A DNA stretch of 52,391 nt, from NCBI GenBank assembly GCA_005223375.1, contig RXOD01003828.1, positions 1 through 52,391 on the forward strand, given 5' to 3'. The notes below the pieces were generated by a model that saw only the letters and a program-made list of their open reading frames with translations, had not been told where the DNA came from and did no database searches. The stretch's first letter is position 1. Each line of letters starts with the position of its first letter. The translations under genes and the position numbers were made by a program. Positions 38,484 to 48,624 of the stretch are shown one piece after another. Source of the stretch: Amoebophrya sp. AT5.2. Lineage: Eukaryota > Sar > Dinophyceae > Syndiniales > Amoebophryaceae.

Positions 38484-40025
38484 ATGGACCGGCAGCACTA
38501 CCGCTTTGTTCCTCTCGGAAACAGCGGCCAAATCTGGCCGCCAGCGACGCTCGCTGGAGGTGAAGAAAATCCAGGATGCGGACAACGTTGCGAAGATGAT
38601 GTAGTTGAGGAAATGAACTCCACCACCCACAAGAAGTGGAGCCAGCAGCACATGAAAATTGGGCGTGCCGGTCTCACGATCGTGCCGGTCTCGCAACATC
38701 ATCGCTTCACCCATGCAGTGTTCAACGGCGACGCCTCCGTCCTTGCCACCGCGGATCGCGCGGGTGGGGTCGTGCTGTATTTTCTCCAGCGCAACAAATA
38801 CGTTCGTCTGATCAACTCTGCCATCGGCGGCGGCGTAGCAGCCGAAGTCTCTGCCATAGCCTTTACCAACCGCCGCATCGAGGAACTTCTCGTCGTGGTG
38901 CGGAACGCGGTCCGTGTTTTTTCCGTCGACAGCCGCGACGAAGTGGCCAGACTCGGAGGTGCCCCGACCGGCCCGGGGCAGCACCAGCACGCGCCGGGCG
39001 CTGCGCACGTGAGGGTAATCACGGCGGTGAAAGCGGGAACCAGGCGCGGTATCGTGCTGACGCTGTCGTCGGACGCTTGCTGCGTTTGGGATGTGAGCAA
39101 TTGGAGCGCGGTGCTGCGGGTGGCGGGGGATGGCGGGAGTAGTGGCTCGATCGTATCAGCGGCTCCATGGCAGCCCTGGACCGGTCGCCTTTTCGTCGAC
39201 GCGATGTTTGTTCCTGCCAGTTTTTGGCTCGGACGTTCGAAGAAGGCGCGCGATGCTGCTTCATCGCGGAACAAGGACGAGGCGTCAGTGGCAGTGTTGT
39301 CTAGGGACGGCCGGCTGTCCGTACATGAAGTCGTCACGGGGTTTGGGTCAGATGAGGAGGCGTTCGAGAAGTTCTCTTCTGTCACCACTCGCGGAAGGTC
39401 GATTCCGTCGTCGTACCTAGTCGACTTACGGGAACAAATCGATGATTTGAGTCATGCGACAGATGAAGAACACATGAGCAGCTCGCGATTTGACTTCGTC
39501 GTGTGCGATGACAAGTATTGTCTCGCCGGAGATCAGCGCACGCTGTTCGTGTTTTCATCCAGCGCAGGCACTGGCAGGACCCCCGCACCTGCACTTGCAC
39601 GACTCCGCGTGTACAAATACCCCAGCACCGCCGTCACCCAAGTCACGCTCGGTAGCATGGTAATTCAAAACCAGCCCCATTCCGTGGCGTTTCTCCTCGG
39701 CGACGACGGGAGCGTTCACGTGCTGCGTTTAAGGACGCTGGAAGAAATCTTCGCGTTTCCCTTCTTGCGCTCCGAGGTCGCCGCCCCTGCGTCCGCAGTC
39801 GTGGCGCCCATCGTGCGGCTGAGCGCGGATCCGGGGCTTTGCCGGTACGTGAGTCTGGTAAAATCGAATGGGGATGTGCGAGTAAGCGACGTGTCGTTCC
39901 TGGTGGCGGCAGAGAAGCGGGAACGAAGAAGGCGGGCGGCGCTCTTTGACTCGAAGAAGGAGAAGCCGAAAGACGCAGAGGAAGGCAATTCATTGCTGCC
40001 AGGTGGCGCAGCAGAGCACGGATGA
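38484..40025 (+). CDS. WD40/beta-propeller protein, TBC1D31-like
   Basis: This single-exon protein of 513 aa contains propeller blades: FTHAVFNGDASVLATADR with GGVVLYFLQRNKYVRLI (from about 75), EVSAIAFTNRRIEELLVVVR with NAVRVFSVDSRDEVARLGG, ITAVKAGTRRGIVLTLSSD with ACCVWDVSNWSAVLRV, VAVLSRDGRLSVHEV, and VAFLLGDDGSVHVLRLRTL. The order and wording of the first three blades follow the N-terminal propeller of TBC1D31 (WDR67), a centriolar-satellite protein. However, the TBC domain that should follow is absent before the stop, and the protein ends in a basic, Lys/Arg/Glu-rich tail. It could be a short relative, a gene continued through an unseen splice, or another WD40 protein. The ATG is in an aaaaATGG context. 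Confidence 0.6.
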   Translation: MDRQHYRFVPLGNSGQIWPPATLAGGEENPGCGQRCEDDVVEEMNSTTHKKWSQQHMKIGRAGLTIVPVSQHHRFTHAVFNGDASVLATADRAGGVVLYFLQRNKYVRLINSAIGGGVAAEVSAIAFTNRRIEELLVVVRNAVRVFSVDSRDEVARLGGAPTGPGQHQHAPGAAHVRVITAVKAGTRRGIVLTLSSDACCVWDVSNWSAVLRVAGDGGSSGSIVSAAPWQPWTGRLFVDAMFVPASFWLGRSKKARDAASSRNKDEASVAVLSRDGRLSVHEVVTGFGSDEEAFEKFSSVTTRGRSIPSSYLVDLREQIDDLSHATDEEHMSSSRFDFVVCDDKYCLAGDQRTLFVFSSSAGTGRTPAPALARLRVYKYPSTAVTQVTLGSMVIQNQPHSVAFLLGDDGSVHVLRLRTLEEIFAFPFLRSEVAAPASAVVAPIVRLSADPGLCRYVSLVKSNGDVRVSDVSFLVAAEKRERRRRAALFDSKKEKPKDAEEGNSLLPGGAAEHG

Positions 40026-41369
40026 AGATTTTCAGACACCAATTCCGCGCACCGGAGACTTCAACCGTGACCGTGGCGAACATGGATTTGTTCGCTCGAC
40101 GAATGCAGAGATCGGGACCGGGAGAAAGACGATCGAACATGATGGCGTCGACCAGATTTCCACAACTGCATCGGGGCACACTTCCAAGCGATCGGCGACG
40201 TCGGAGGAATCTTGATTGAAAGTTAAAGTACTGAAGATGAACGCGAAGTCGAAAAAGCGCGGCCGAAGAACTATCCGAAGCGGACCATCTCTATGTTGAC
40301 CATGTTGAATGAAGATTTGCACGACATTCGTGGGCTTTCACGTGTACAATTCCGTTGCAATACTCGCAGTTCAACATCTGTACAAAAATTATTTTGCGTG
40401 AATTTGAAATTGAGCCATCAGGATTCATTTCTATCAGGAAGAACGCGCACAGGAGCTCAGGTGAGCCTGGGCTTCGGCTTACTTATGTTCGAAAGAGAAT
40501 TCGTGATCATTCATGTTCATCATGTTCTCAGGAGGTCATGTTCATGTTCATCAGCATCATCATCCGGACCGTCTGCTGAATTCCGCCGCGATTGCGTGTT
40601 GGAACCAAAGTATATTCTTTCGTAGTCCTTCAAGCAGATTTATTTCTTTTAACTCTGTCTAGTAGACGGCTACCTACTGCCTGAGCAGGTGACCGTCGAC
40701 CTTCAAAATTCAATTTTTTCAAAAAATCAATCAAGGTCTAGTACGCTACCTGGCGAGCTTCGTGCAGGCGTTCAACTTTTAAAGAAAAATACAACGCTGA
40801 ACGACCGAAAGATGTCTTTCAGAGAAGTCGTTCGCTCTTTCAGTTTGACCAAGATGGATCCATGAAATTTTTCCGACATTGACAGCAGAGCAGACCGCAC
40901 CGGCCACGACTCAGAGCAGCCCACGATCACTCATCAAAGATCATATATTAAAAAAATCCTACCTCTAATGTTCCTGTGTTCGCTTTGTCTTTCGAGATTC
41001 TTTCCAATTGCCCGCTTTTCTGACATTGATGCCACACAATGCGCAGGAAGTTCATAAATTTGCAATCGATGAGGATCCAAGTCATAGCACGATTCAGGAA
41101 CTGCATCGGTAGCATGATTCCACTCAAATGATCTCAAGCCACTGACTAAGTAGCTACTTATTTAAGCACTTCTGCACTCACATGATTGAAATCCAAATGA
41201 TTGAACTCATGACCTTCATGCTTTTGATTGATTCCGTTCGACGCTAGGCTTTGAAACTTTCCGGTTGATTTTTTCCAAATTGTTGGTTGAATTGTCGAAT
41301 TCATTCGTTGTTTTCATTTTTCTTCTTATTACTGTACTCAGAGAATCAATAAGCAATACACAAAGCAAG
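40026..41369. other. Intergenic; coding-like frame continues just past the WD40 gene
   Basis: Beyond the WD40 stop, a different frame (+1) is open from 39946 to 40215 and reads as polar, disordered-type protein (STDEDFQTPIPRTGDFN). An ATG frame at 40293-40625 contains a GTGAGC donor-like site after ...GAGCTCAG (40461). Neither can be joined convincingly. Nothing is seen from 40630 to 41369. Confidence 0.4.
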
Positions 41370-41549
41370 ATGGCGCCCAAAAAAGACCCGACGTCTAAGG
41401 ACAAACTGACCGATGCGGAGAAGAAAAAGCTGAAACAGGAGAACAAGGCGAAGGCCGACCCCAAGAAGGCTGAGGCTAAGAAGGAGAAGAATGACGCTTG
41501 CCGTGAAAAACGCAAAGAAGCCGGCTCCCAGAAGGTCATCAACCGTTAA
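41370..41549 (+). CDS. Small Lys/Glu-rich basic protein (59 aa), unknown
   Basis: The 59-residue frame starts in the gcaagATGGCG context shared with the GH5 and GT61 genes, after a CTCAG acceptor-like site 33 bases upstream. It is almost entirely Lys, Glu, Ala and Asp (LTDAEKKKLKQENKAKADPK), with a single Cys, and is predicted to be one long charged helix or disordered. The composition is like small translation-machinery or nucleic-acid-binding proteins, but no family is recognised. The end of the frame (QKVINR) lies in a 15-base direct repeat whose second copy is 84 bases downstream, in frame. Confidence 0.55.
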   Translation: MAPKKDPTSKDKLTDAEKKKLKQENKAKADPKKAEAKKEKNDACREKRKEAGSQKVINR

Positions 41550-41631
41550 TCAGAAAGACAAAGATGAGAATAAGTCCTCGAATCCGTTTGCGGTTTTAAG
41601 ATCCAGATGAAGGTCTAGGTCATCAACCGTT
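41533..41631 (+). repeat. 15-base direct repeat pair, 84-base period
   Basis: AGGTCATCAACCGTT occurs at 41533-41547 (end of the small basic gene) and again at 41617-41631. After the second copy the same frame stays open for 43 codons (FQDEKVKDARSLRG...). Confidence 0.9.
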
Positions 41632-42281
41632 TTCAAGATGAGAAGGTGAAGGACGCTCGATCTCTTCGCGGGGTCGAAGTCATCCTCATCGAAGAAGCGA
41701 TCTTCTTGTTCTTGAATCGCCATCGTAGTATTCTATCTATCGTCGTGCCGCCTTTTGTATAATTTGTCTGATGTGTTATTTTAACTTCCTTCGGTAGAAG
41801 TGGCTTGCCCGTTTTCACCTCTACAGAACCAAAAGTGCCACAAAATCGTTTTTCCGGAATCGGGCGTCGAGTTCTGCATCTGATGCGAGCAGATGTTGCG
41901 AAAAAATGATCAGAAACGAAATGAAAGATCAGAGGACCTACTGTATAAGTTGATGTGACAGACCACTCCCACTGATCCCCAGGAAGACGGGCTTAGAAAC
42001 TCGCTTCTCTCTGCTCTCTCTGCACGAAGGCGGAAACGCCTGCACGAAGCTCGCCAGGTAGACCTTGCCGCCCGATTCCGGAAAAACAATTTTGAGTTCA
42101 CCTAGTCGTAGTTGTGTGTGTACTTAAGTACTTTCTTTATAAGTAAGTACGTATACTCACATACTTGAGGAGCTTAAATAAAGATAAAGTCCCTAGGGCT
42201 AGGACCGGGTCCAGGACGAGCACAGATCACTCATACACATCAGACAGCTCATTCAAAGCCCAACAAGCGAAGCAAATCCAA
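41550..42281. other. Intergenic, mostly empty
   Basis: The in-frame extension after the second direct-repeat copy (41632-41760) is the only coding-like stretch. The BRO1 gene frame is open from 42165, but the first ATG in it is 42282 (caaATGTCC). Confidence 0.45.
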
Positions 42282-44376
42282 ATGTCCTCCTCTCCGTGCA
42301 TCCATCTGCTGTATCCGGTGGCGGTCCCCGAGCCGGTAGAGGCGATTCTCTTTCACGACTTCATTCCCGCCAAAAAGACGGACTTGCTGCTGAAAGTCAC
42401 CTCCAACCGGAAGCTGTTTGCGAGCGCGCTAAACGCCAATGAAGCCTCCCTGATCAACGCTGAGCAGATTGCGGTGTTGGGAGCGGCATATTTGAAGGAT
42501 TTGTTTTCTCTGCAAGAAATCAACTACGTCGCCGGGTACGGCGGAGCAGGTGGGTACCATGACGGAGGTGGCGGTACCGCTGGGGGCAATATCATTGACA
42601 AAGTGCCGCTGCTCAGCTGGCGCAGCGGCTTGAACTCGGGTTCTCCGGGTGGAGGAGGTGGCAAAACTAAAAAGAGTTCTTCGAGTAGTTCGTCGTCGGC
42701 CTCAACCTCATCCTCTTCGAGAGTGATGGACAACACGACGTTCAAGAACTTCAAGGACATCTGCCACTTCGAGATCGTGATGACGGGACTCTCCATCGCC
42801 GCGGTGAAGCTCGCGGTTGCGGGATTCACGCTCCAGCCGATGACTTCTCCTTCATCTTCATCTTCTGGTGCAGCAGGAGCACCGGATAGTGATCATAGCA
42901 TGGCCTTCGGTCTCGGCACAGCCAACACGTCGACCGTGCTCGACCAAAACCTGAACATGTTCTCAGACGTGGACCTAAACACGGCGCTAGGGTTGGCGAA
43001 GGAGGCGGCGTGCCTGTACGGCTATCTGGTCGAGTTCAACGGGCGGCTCAGTTGCAGAGCGATCGAGAAGGAGCTGCCGGAAGTTGACCCACGAGTCTTG
43101 GACGTGCTGAAGGAATACGCAGTGCTGTGCCTGAATCAGGTACTTGCAGAAGTCCTACTACTATTCTTGTTCTGTAGTTCAGATTTCTGGTAGTTTGTTC
43201 GGTCGTTGGTTTCACTTGCAGTAGCTCTAGCTGAAAAAATTATAGCAGAAGTAAAGTTTTGATACATGAAATTCATTATTTACCACTACCTACGTACAGG
43301 TATCCTTCGAGCTCGCCCGTAAAAAGACGGGGATAAGCAAAGGTCTGCTCGCCTCCGTGGCCGAGCAGAATCGAGCTGACGCCGAGAAGATAGCGAAAAC
43401 ACTCGCGGGCTTGCACCCTTCGACGAAGGATACGCCCATGAAGAGCCTGTACTTTCTTCAAATACTGCCATAGCTGAGGCTGTACTCAACCCTATTAAAT
43501 TAATTTCTCTTTCTGCATCATACATTCAACATTTTCGGTGGAACGGTAAGTTGTAGTTAGACGGTAGACACTTCCTAAACTCGCTAGCACCACGCTGTTT
43601 AAGCGACTTCGGATTTCCTCCGTCGAAAATTTTCGAAAATAAATTGAAATTCCAGCACCGGGCACTGCGAGCAGTATTCGCGGTTGATGAAGGTGGTCTC
43701 CCTCGGCTACATGGCCGAGCAGTATTCAGATGCTTCAGACTTCGGCACCGGCGAAGCCTTTGCACAAAAGGCACTGAAAGCGCTTTCTCAGCTGAAGTCC
43801 GGCATTAGTTCTGGAGGGTGGTCCGACGAGCGGTCCGGGGGCGGCTCCGGCGCGAGCAGTCGAACGTCCTCGAAAGATGAACAAGCGGGCGCGAAAAAAA
43901 CGACGAACAGCGCGAAGACTTTCAGCTCCTCCGTTCTCGCCTCGGTCCTGGACCGCGACGTTAGCTACTACACGCGGCGGCTCAATCAAATAGTCGACGA
44001 CAACTCGAAGGTCTACTTCAAGTCCGTACCCGAAGACACGGAAAGAATACGACCGCGGGCGATCGCGACGGTCGCATCGCTGAAGTACGAAGGATGGAAA
44101 GAAAGAAGCTTCTCCGTGGAAGACTTGCAGCTGATTAGTTGTTCTAATGATCGAAAATCATCTGCTGGGGACGACGGGTATTTGAAGCCTGAGAACCACT
44201 CCGAGGACTTTGACCAGGCAGGGGCAGCGAGCGTCGCGCCGAGAATGCTGCCAGCAGCAGAAGCGTTTGACGTTGTTGATGGAACCGCCGTGCCCGTCGA
44301 CATCGACGGGCACGAAGAACTATTTTGGGGTGCAGCTCTTCAGAGCCAGGTCCATGGACAGGGGTCGACGTTTTGA
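42282..44376 (+). CDS. BRO1-domain protein (ALIX/Bro1-like, 3 exons)
   Basis: Exons are 42282-43139, 43300-43448 and 43656-44376 (575 aa). The helical boomerang of BRO1 domains is recognisable from blocks such as ILFHDFIPAKKTDLLLKVTS, FKNFKDICHFEIVMTGLS, ALGLAKEAACLYGYLVEF, LKEYAVLCLNQVSFELARKK (the A-Q-E-C-x-x-x-K-A helix), LLASVAEQNRADAEKIAKTL, and after the second splice HCEQYSRLMKVVSLGYMAEQ and GEAFAQKALKALSQL. BRO1 proteins bind the ESCRT-III subunit CHMP4/Snf7 and act in endosomal sorting and membrane remodelling. A Gly/Ser loop interrupts the domain at about 90-145 and another near 375-410. No V domain or Pro-rich tail is present, so this is a BRO1-only type (like BROX or alveolate forms). 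Junction phases (0 and 2) restore the frame exactly. Confidence 0.72.
43140..43299 (+). other. Intron 1 of BRO1 gene, 160 nt, phase 0
   Basis: It begins GTACTTGCAG and ends CTACGTACAG. The next exon begins GTATCC, so GTA is duplicated at the boundaries. Confidence 0.8.
43449..43655 (+). other. Intron 2 of BRO1 gene, 207 nt, phase 2
   Basis: It begins GTACTTTCTTC and ends GAAATTCCAG. The unspliced frame stops soon after the donor. Confidence 0.75.
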
Positions 44377-44586
44377 TTCGATGAGGTTGCAGTGTTCTGA
44401 CGCGTCTTTTGCTTTTGGCGGTTGACTATGTCCGAGTTCATCATCTAGTAGGGGCTGTAATTGTAAAGCCGCTTTCAATTATGAGAACAAGAAGAAGTAA
44501 GTAGCTAGAAAAAACATTAAAAGAAAAAGGAAGATACGGTACTCACAGCCTCCCATGCATTCTCTCTTGCCGGCAAGATATCACAG

Positions 44587-47500
44587 ATGCAGCTCTTGAA
44601 AAATCACGGTCGAGGGGGGGGCGATTTCAGCTCGAAATTGAACGGCAGCTGGAGCCAACTACGGTCGCACGGCGGCTCCTCGTTCTCTGCCGTCTTTCAT
44701 CGTTCCTTCGGCGTCGGGCAACGAGAGGGGGCGCGTGATCGCGGGGCGATCATGTGCAACCCCTCTATCGCGCACGGACGGTTTCGCCGAAGACGAAGAC
44801 CACCAGCCGCCGTCGTTGCAGCACTCACTCGCATCGCGGCCACGACGTCGACGTTCCATGTGTTCGCCACTGACGTGGCAAAAGTCACTTACTACGCTGA
44901 CAAGCACTGCGCTACCGCTGCCTTACCCCAAGAAGCCCATTCCTGGCACGACCAGATTCCCCGCGTGACTTTCTCCACCTGGTACGAAAGAAGCTGCGTC
45001 GCCTACCCCGAGGAGGTCACCATCCCTTACGACAGCGACGACGGCGACTACGCGGCATTGAAATACGACAGCAACACGGAGTACCTTTTTCACACTGGCT
45101 ACCGGCTTTTAGAGTGTAGCGAGGAGGAGAAAAAAGTGCGGCTGCAGCGGTGGCCGGCGAGTAAAAAATGCAGGTTCGAAATTTACGGGAGCTATGACAT
45201 CTACGAAGTGAAAGAAGGGGACTGCTTTGCACCGCCGTACTTCACGTGGGGGAGCGCCGGAAATCACGGCCACGTGGGCGCGGGCGGATCAACGACCGGT
45301 CGTCGTGGTCTCACCTCCGAGCCGCTTCAGTATCAGCCGAACGCCATGAGGTTTGAGTGTCGACAGGGCGGGGGCATGCCGCTCTTCGTGGTCGTGGTGC
45401 TGGTGGGGAGCGTGGCGCTTTTCTGCTGTCTGATAACCTGCTGGTATGTCATAGGCTCGGAACCGGCGGTGCCGATGGACACGAAGCGGGTGAAGGTATT
45501 TGTACTTGTTTAAATATATGAACCACTCGCCGCGCCTGCGGCGCAGCGGAAGCGCTTCTGATGCTGATCTACATTTTTTAAAAGAAGAGAAACGAATACG
45601 CATTAGCATTTCCTTTAAGAACTAACTTAAGTAAGCGCTCTCCCGAGCACGAGCTCCGCATCAGCAGCGACAGCCTCCCGAGGGAAAACACCGCGGAGAT
45701 GCTTTTCGCTTTTTTGCTTCTCGCTTTTTTGATGCACACCTGATGCCGCACACGTCGACCCACACATCTTGCTATCCTATCAGGCCCTGGAGGAAGACGA
45801 CCACATCGCGAGTCCGCTGCAGCTGAGTCCGTCGAAGTTTCTGAGCCCCTCGCGCAAAACCAGCTCGCCGTGGCGACTCTCTGCCGCGTCGCCGTCAGCC
45901 ATGCTCGGGAGGCTTAGGGTAAGTACTTCAATCAAGGAAGTGGATGCGATTCTGTATGAGGACGTCAAGCACTTGCTAAAAGTAACAGTATGAATGTAAG
46001 TAAAACAAACAAGCAATGAGAGAGTAGTAGTTTCGAGTTCGACGACGACGACGACGTCTAAAGCTAAGAACGGAGTATGCAAGTACCTCCCAACCAACAG
46101 GGGTTCGCCTCTCCCAGTCACTCCCCGGACGCAAAAAGGCGGAGAAAGCTCGGCATGATGACCCTCGCGGAGTACCAGAGGAGAATCAACACCATGGTTC
46201 GCGGCAACATCCGGGGTTGGACGAATTTCTGGAAGCGCCCGAAAAACGACATCCATCCACCAGCAGCATGGCTCGGAGGCGAAGATTCTCACGCCGGAGC
46301 CGGTGGCTTAGTCACAGACTTCAACTCGTCGCTGCAAGATTCGACGAGAAACTTCGCCTTGCATGCGGCGCTGGACGATCAAAGAAGAAGCACGGGCATC
46401 AGCCCAGTTAGAGAAGAATCGAACAACAAAAAGTCTCGCTTTAGCTTCCTGTTCAACCGCGGCGGTGGTGGGAATAACAGTAAGGGTAGCACGTTTGTCC
46501 CATCAACATCGCAGCAGCTTACGGTGCGGAATGGGGGTACCGGCGACAGCCGCAGTCCCGCGAAAGCGCTTTCGCCGCCGGCGTTTGTCCGCGCCGGGGG
46601 TCTGGCCGCGGGCAACGAGGCCTCTGCTGCTCTGCACGGCGGGGATTCGATTGAAAGTCTCCAGCCCAGGGTGCTTGGATTCGAGTTGGAGGACGCGGAC
46701 GACGACGAGGATTTTCCGATGGGCATCGAAATAGACAACATGCGGGGCGCTGTAGAAGGAAGCCACTACCGGAACCGGGTGGATTCGTCGTCGGCGAGTG
46801 ACGGGGAGCCGATGTCAGCAGGGCCGTCATACGCATACGGCGGAAAACATCAAGTTGGAGGCTCGTCCTCTTCCACATCGAAACATCCCAACGCCTTGAC
46901 CGAGATCAGGGAAGACATGCAGGCCCGTGGGAGGGAGTATCTGCTCGGCGACGCCGATGAGAAAACGACGAGAACAACCACGCAGACCGGCGTAGCTGCA
47001 TCTTCTTCGTCGAAAGAAGCGGCTCCCGCACCGAAATTGGGCGGGAAGTTTGCGAGCCTCCGCCGACTTGGACGCGACGAAGAGAAGATGACGGCGGAGG
47101 AGAAGTATCTCGCGTCTTTCTTCGAAAAGTCGCCGGACAAGGGGAATTTTGGAAGAGAAAAGTCCCCGATAAGAGCAGACCTGGTGCGAGCCGAGAAGCC
47201 GGACCTAGTGGGCGTGTACTTTTTCATTCCCTTCAGCATTGATTTTTCAACTGATTCAGCAGCTTGGTCCATTGATTTTCTTGAGTAACAACCTCAACAA
47301 TTATCTCCCTCTCCCATCTTCAACTCTATACTTCGCAAGTTATAATTTAGTACAAAACTATCACTCTCAACACGCGCTGCAACACTCGCAGGTACCAGTA
47401 CAGCGCCGACGCGGCCAAGAAGGGTTCCCTCGCCCGCAAGGGCCTCGGCGTCGACGGCAAGAACAACGTTCTACAGCGGAATAAGAGCTCCAAGTTCACG

Positions 47501-48058
47501 GTGCTCAAGCAGCAGAACCAGGGAAATGCCATCAAACTCAAGCACGAGTCGATCTCGACGGAGTTGAACGACGACCCGGAGCTGTGGGACAAAGTCGAGT
47601 CCAAGTCGAAGAAGGGCAGGTACTTCTGGCGGAACACGATTACCGGAGCGTGCACGTGGCGGGACCCAAAACTGCCAAGGAGAGGGGGACGAGGGGGTGC
47701 AACTCCTTCGTCGGTGGAACAAGTAGTGGGAAGTTTTCAATCTTCGGTAAGCAACCACTCCACGTCAGGAGCGGGGAGCGGCGGTGCGGGGGCATCAAAC
47801 CCAAAAGACGAACCGCACGCCGCACTTCGCGAAACAGGAGCGACGCGGACGATATCGAGCACATCGACGGCGCGGGAGCGGGCCCTGAAACTCATCAATA
47901 TGGAGGACGACGAGCTGTCGAGTCTTGGGGACCTGGATGCACAAGGAGATTCAGGCAGCGCAGGCTCCTTCTCCGCGGACGCACTGGGGGCAGACAGCCT
48001 GTCGTCGCTGCCCTTAGAGCCGTCGTCGTCACCGAGCGCAGACTCAGGGGAAGATTGA
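44587..48058 (+). CDS. Single-pass membrane protein with Cys-containing ectodomain and WW domain (4 exons)
   Basis: Exons are 44587-45495, 45784-45918, 46101-47215 and 47392-48058 (941 aa). Residues 56-100 hold an Arg-rich patch, then a hydrophobic segment (PPAAVVAALTRIAATTSTF), which could be a signal peptide if translation begins at Met56. A Tyr/Cys-containing ectodomain follows (DKHC, RSCVAYPE, LLECSEEE, SKKCRFE, GDCFAPPY, RFEC). A strong TM helix lies at 264-290 (MPLFVVVVLVGSVALFCCLI), then a long, mostly disordered cytoplasmic tail with Ser-Pro sites (SPLQLSPSKFLSPS) and RRRKLGMMTLAEYQRRINTM. Near the end is a WW domain at 782-813 (Trp785, Tyr797-Phe798, Trp809, Pro812). WW domains bind Pro-rich ligands. 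The architecture suggests a receptor or adaptor, but no family is known to me. All three introns keep the frame. Confidence 0.65.
45496..45783 (+). other. Intron 1 of WW-domain gene, 288 nt, phase 0
   Basis: It begins GTATTTGTAC and ends ATCCTATCAG. Confidence 0.7.
45919..46100 (+). other. Intron 2 of WW-domain gene, 182 nt, phase 0
   Basis: It begins GTAAGTACTT, the only consensus GTAAGT donor among the introns found, and ends AACCAACAG. An ATG at 46077 inside the intron opens the next exon's frame but is probably not a start. Confidence 0.75.
47216..47391 (+). other. Intron 3 of WW-domain gene, 176 nt, phase 2
   Basis: It begins GTACTTTTTC and ends CACTCGCAG. The next exon begins GTACCAG, so GTAC is duplicated. 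Confidence 0.75.
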
Positions 48059-48240
48059 AGCTCCCGCTCATTGGAGCTCGTTGTTGATATTTTGCGCGTT
48101 TTCGAACAGTTTTCCATGCACAGAGACAGACAGCAAGCTATTTCTTCTTGATCATCTTGAAGAACAACCCTAACTACCTCTACCGATTTACGTAAAGAAG
48201 TTCGTAACCTTGTTGCGACGCCAAGAAAAAGGAAAACAAC

Positions 48241-48624
48241 ATGCTACTCTCATGCTCTTTTTGTTTCAATTTTACGTGCTCGTGGAGCGCGATGGACAAT
48301 TGCCGATTTATATACGAACCTTCTTCATCTGCACGTAGAAAAAGAAAACTTACTGATTCAGGTGCAAACTTATGCCCGTTCATACATATTGGTCCACCGA
48401 GGCCGAGCGATGATGTAAATGGAACTGAAATCTACCGCCGGATAGATTGCGTCCACGCAGGGAAGCTAAAAACAGAAGCGCGATTGCGATATCGAGATAG
48501 AAGAATGTTGCCTGTTTGCCCTCGCGCAAACGCTCTGGCAGCGAGCTGCCTCTGTAAAAAGTCGTCGTCGCGAGGTGGATCGACTGCCCTTTTATCTGTG
48601 CGGCGATGTTGTGCGTGCGATTGA
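48241..48624 (+). CDS. Possible small Cys-rich protein (127 aa), weak
   Basis: This ATG-started frame has about a dozen cysteines spread through it (MLLSCSFCFNFTC at the start, SCLCKK and RRCCACD at the end) and a basic RRKRK patch. The regular occurrence of Cys is the only positive sign. No signal peptide of convincing shape and no known domain are seen. It overlaps another Cys-containing frame at 48575, so it could be one exon of a longer gene or chance. Confidence 0.2.
   Translation: MLLSCSFCFNFTCSWSAMDNCRFIYEPSSSARRKRKLTDSGANLCPFIHIGPPRPSDDVNGTEIYRRIDCVHAGKLKTEARLRYRDRRMLPVCPRANALAASCLCKKSSSRGGSTALLSVRRCCACD

Noticed and set aside
39946..40215. Gene in a third frame overlapping the WD40 stop
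   Set aside because: It has no own start context and no clean splice join. Kept only as a note that the WD40 gene might continue.
46077..46100. ATG at 46077 as start of a separate gene
   Set aside because: Exons 1 and 2 upstream join in phase 0 to 46101 through GT-AG, and the ATG lies in the intron's last 24 bases next to its acceptor.
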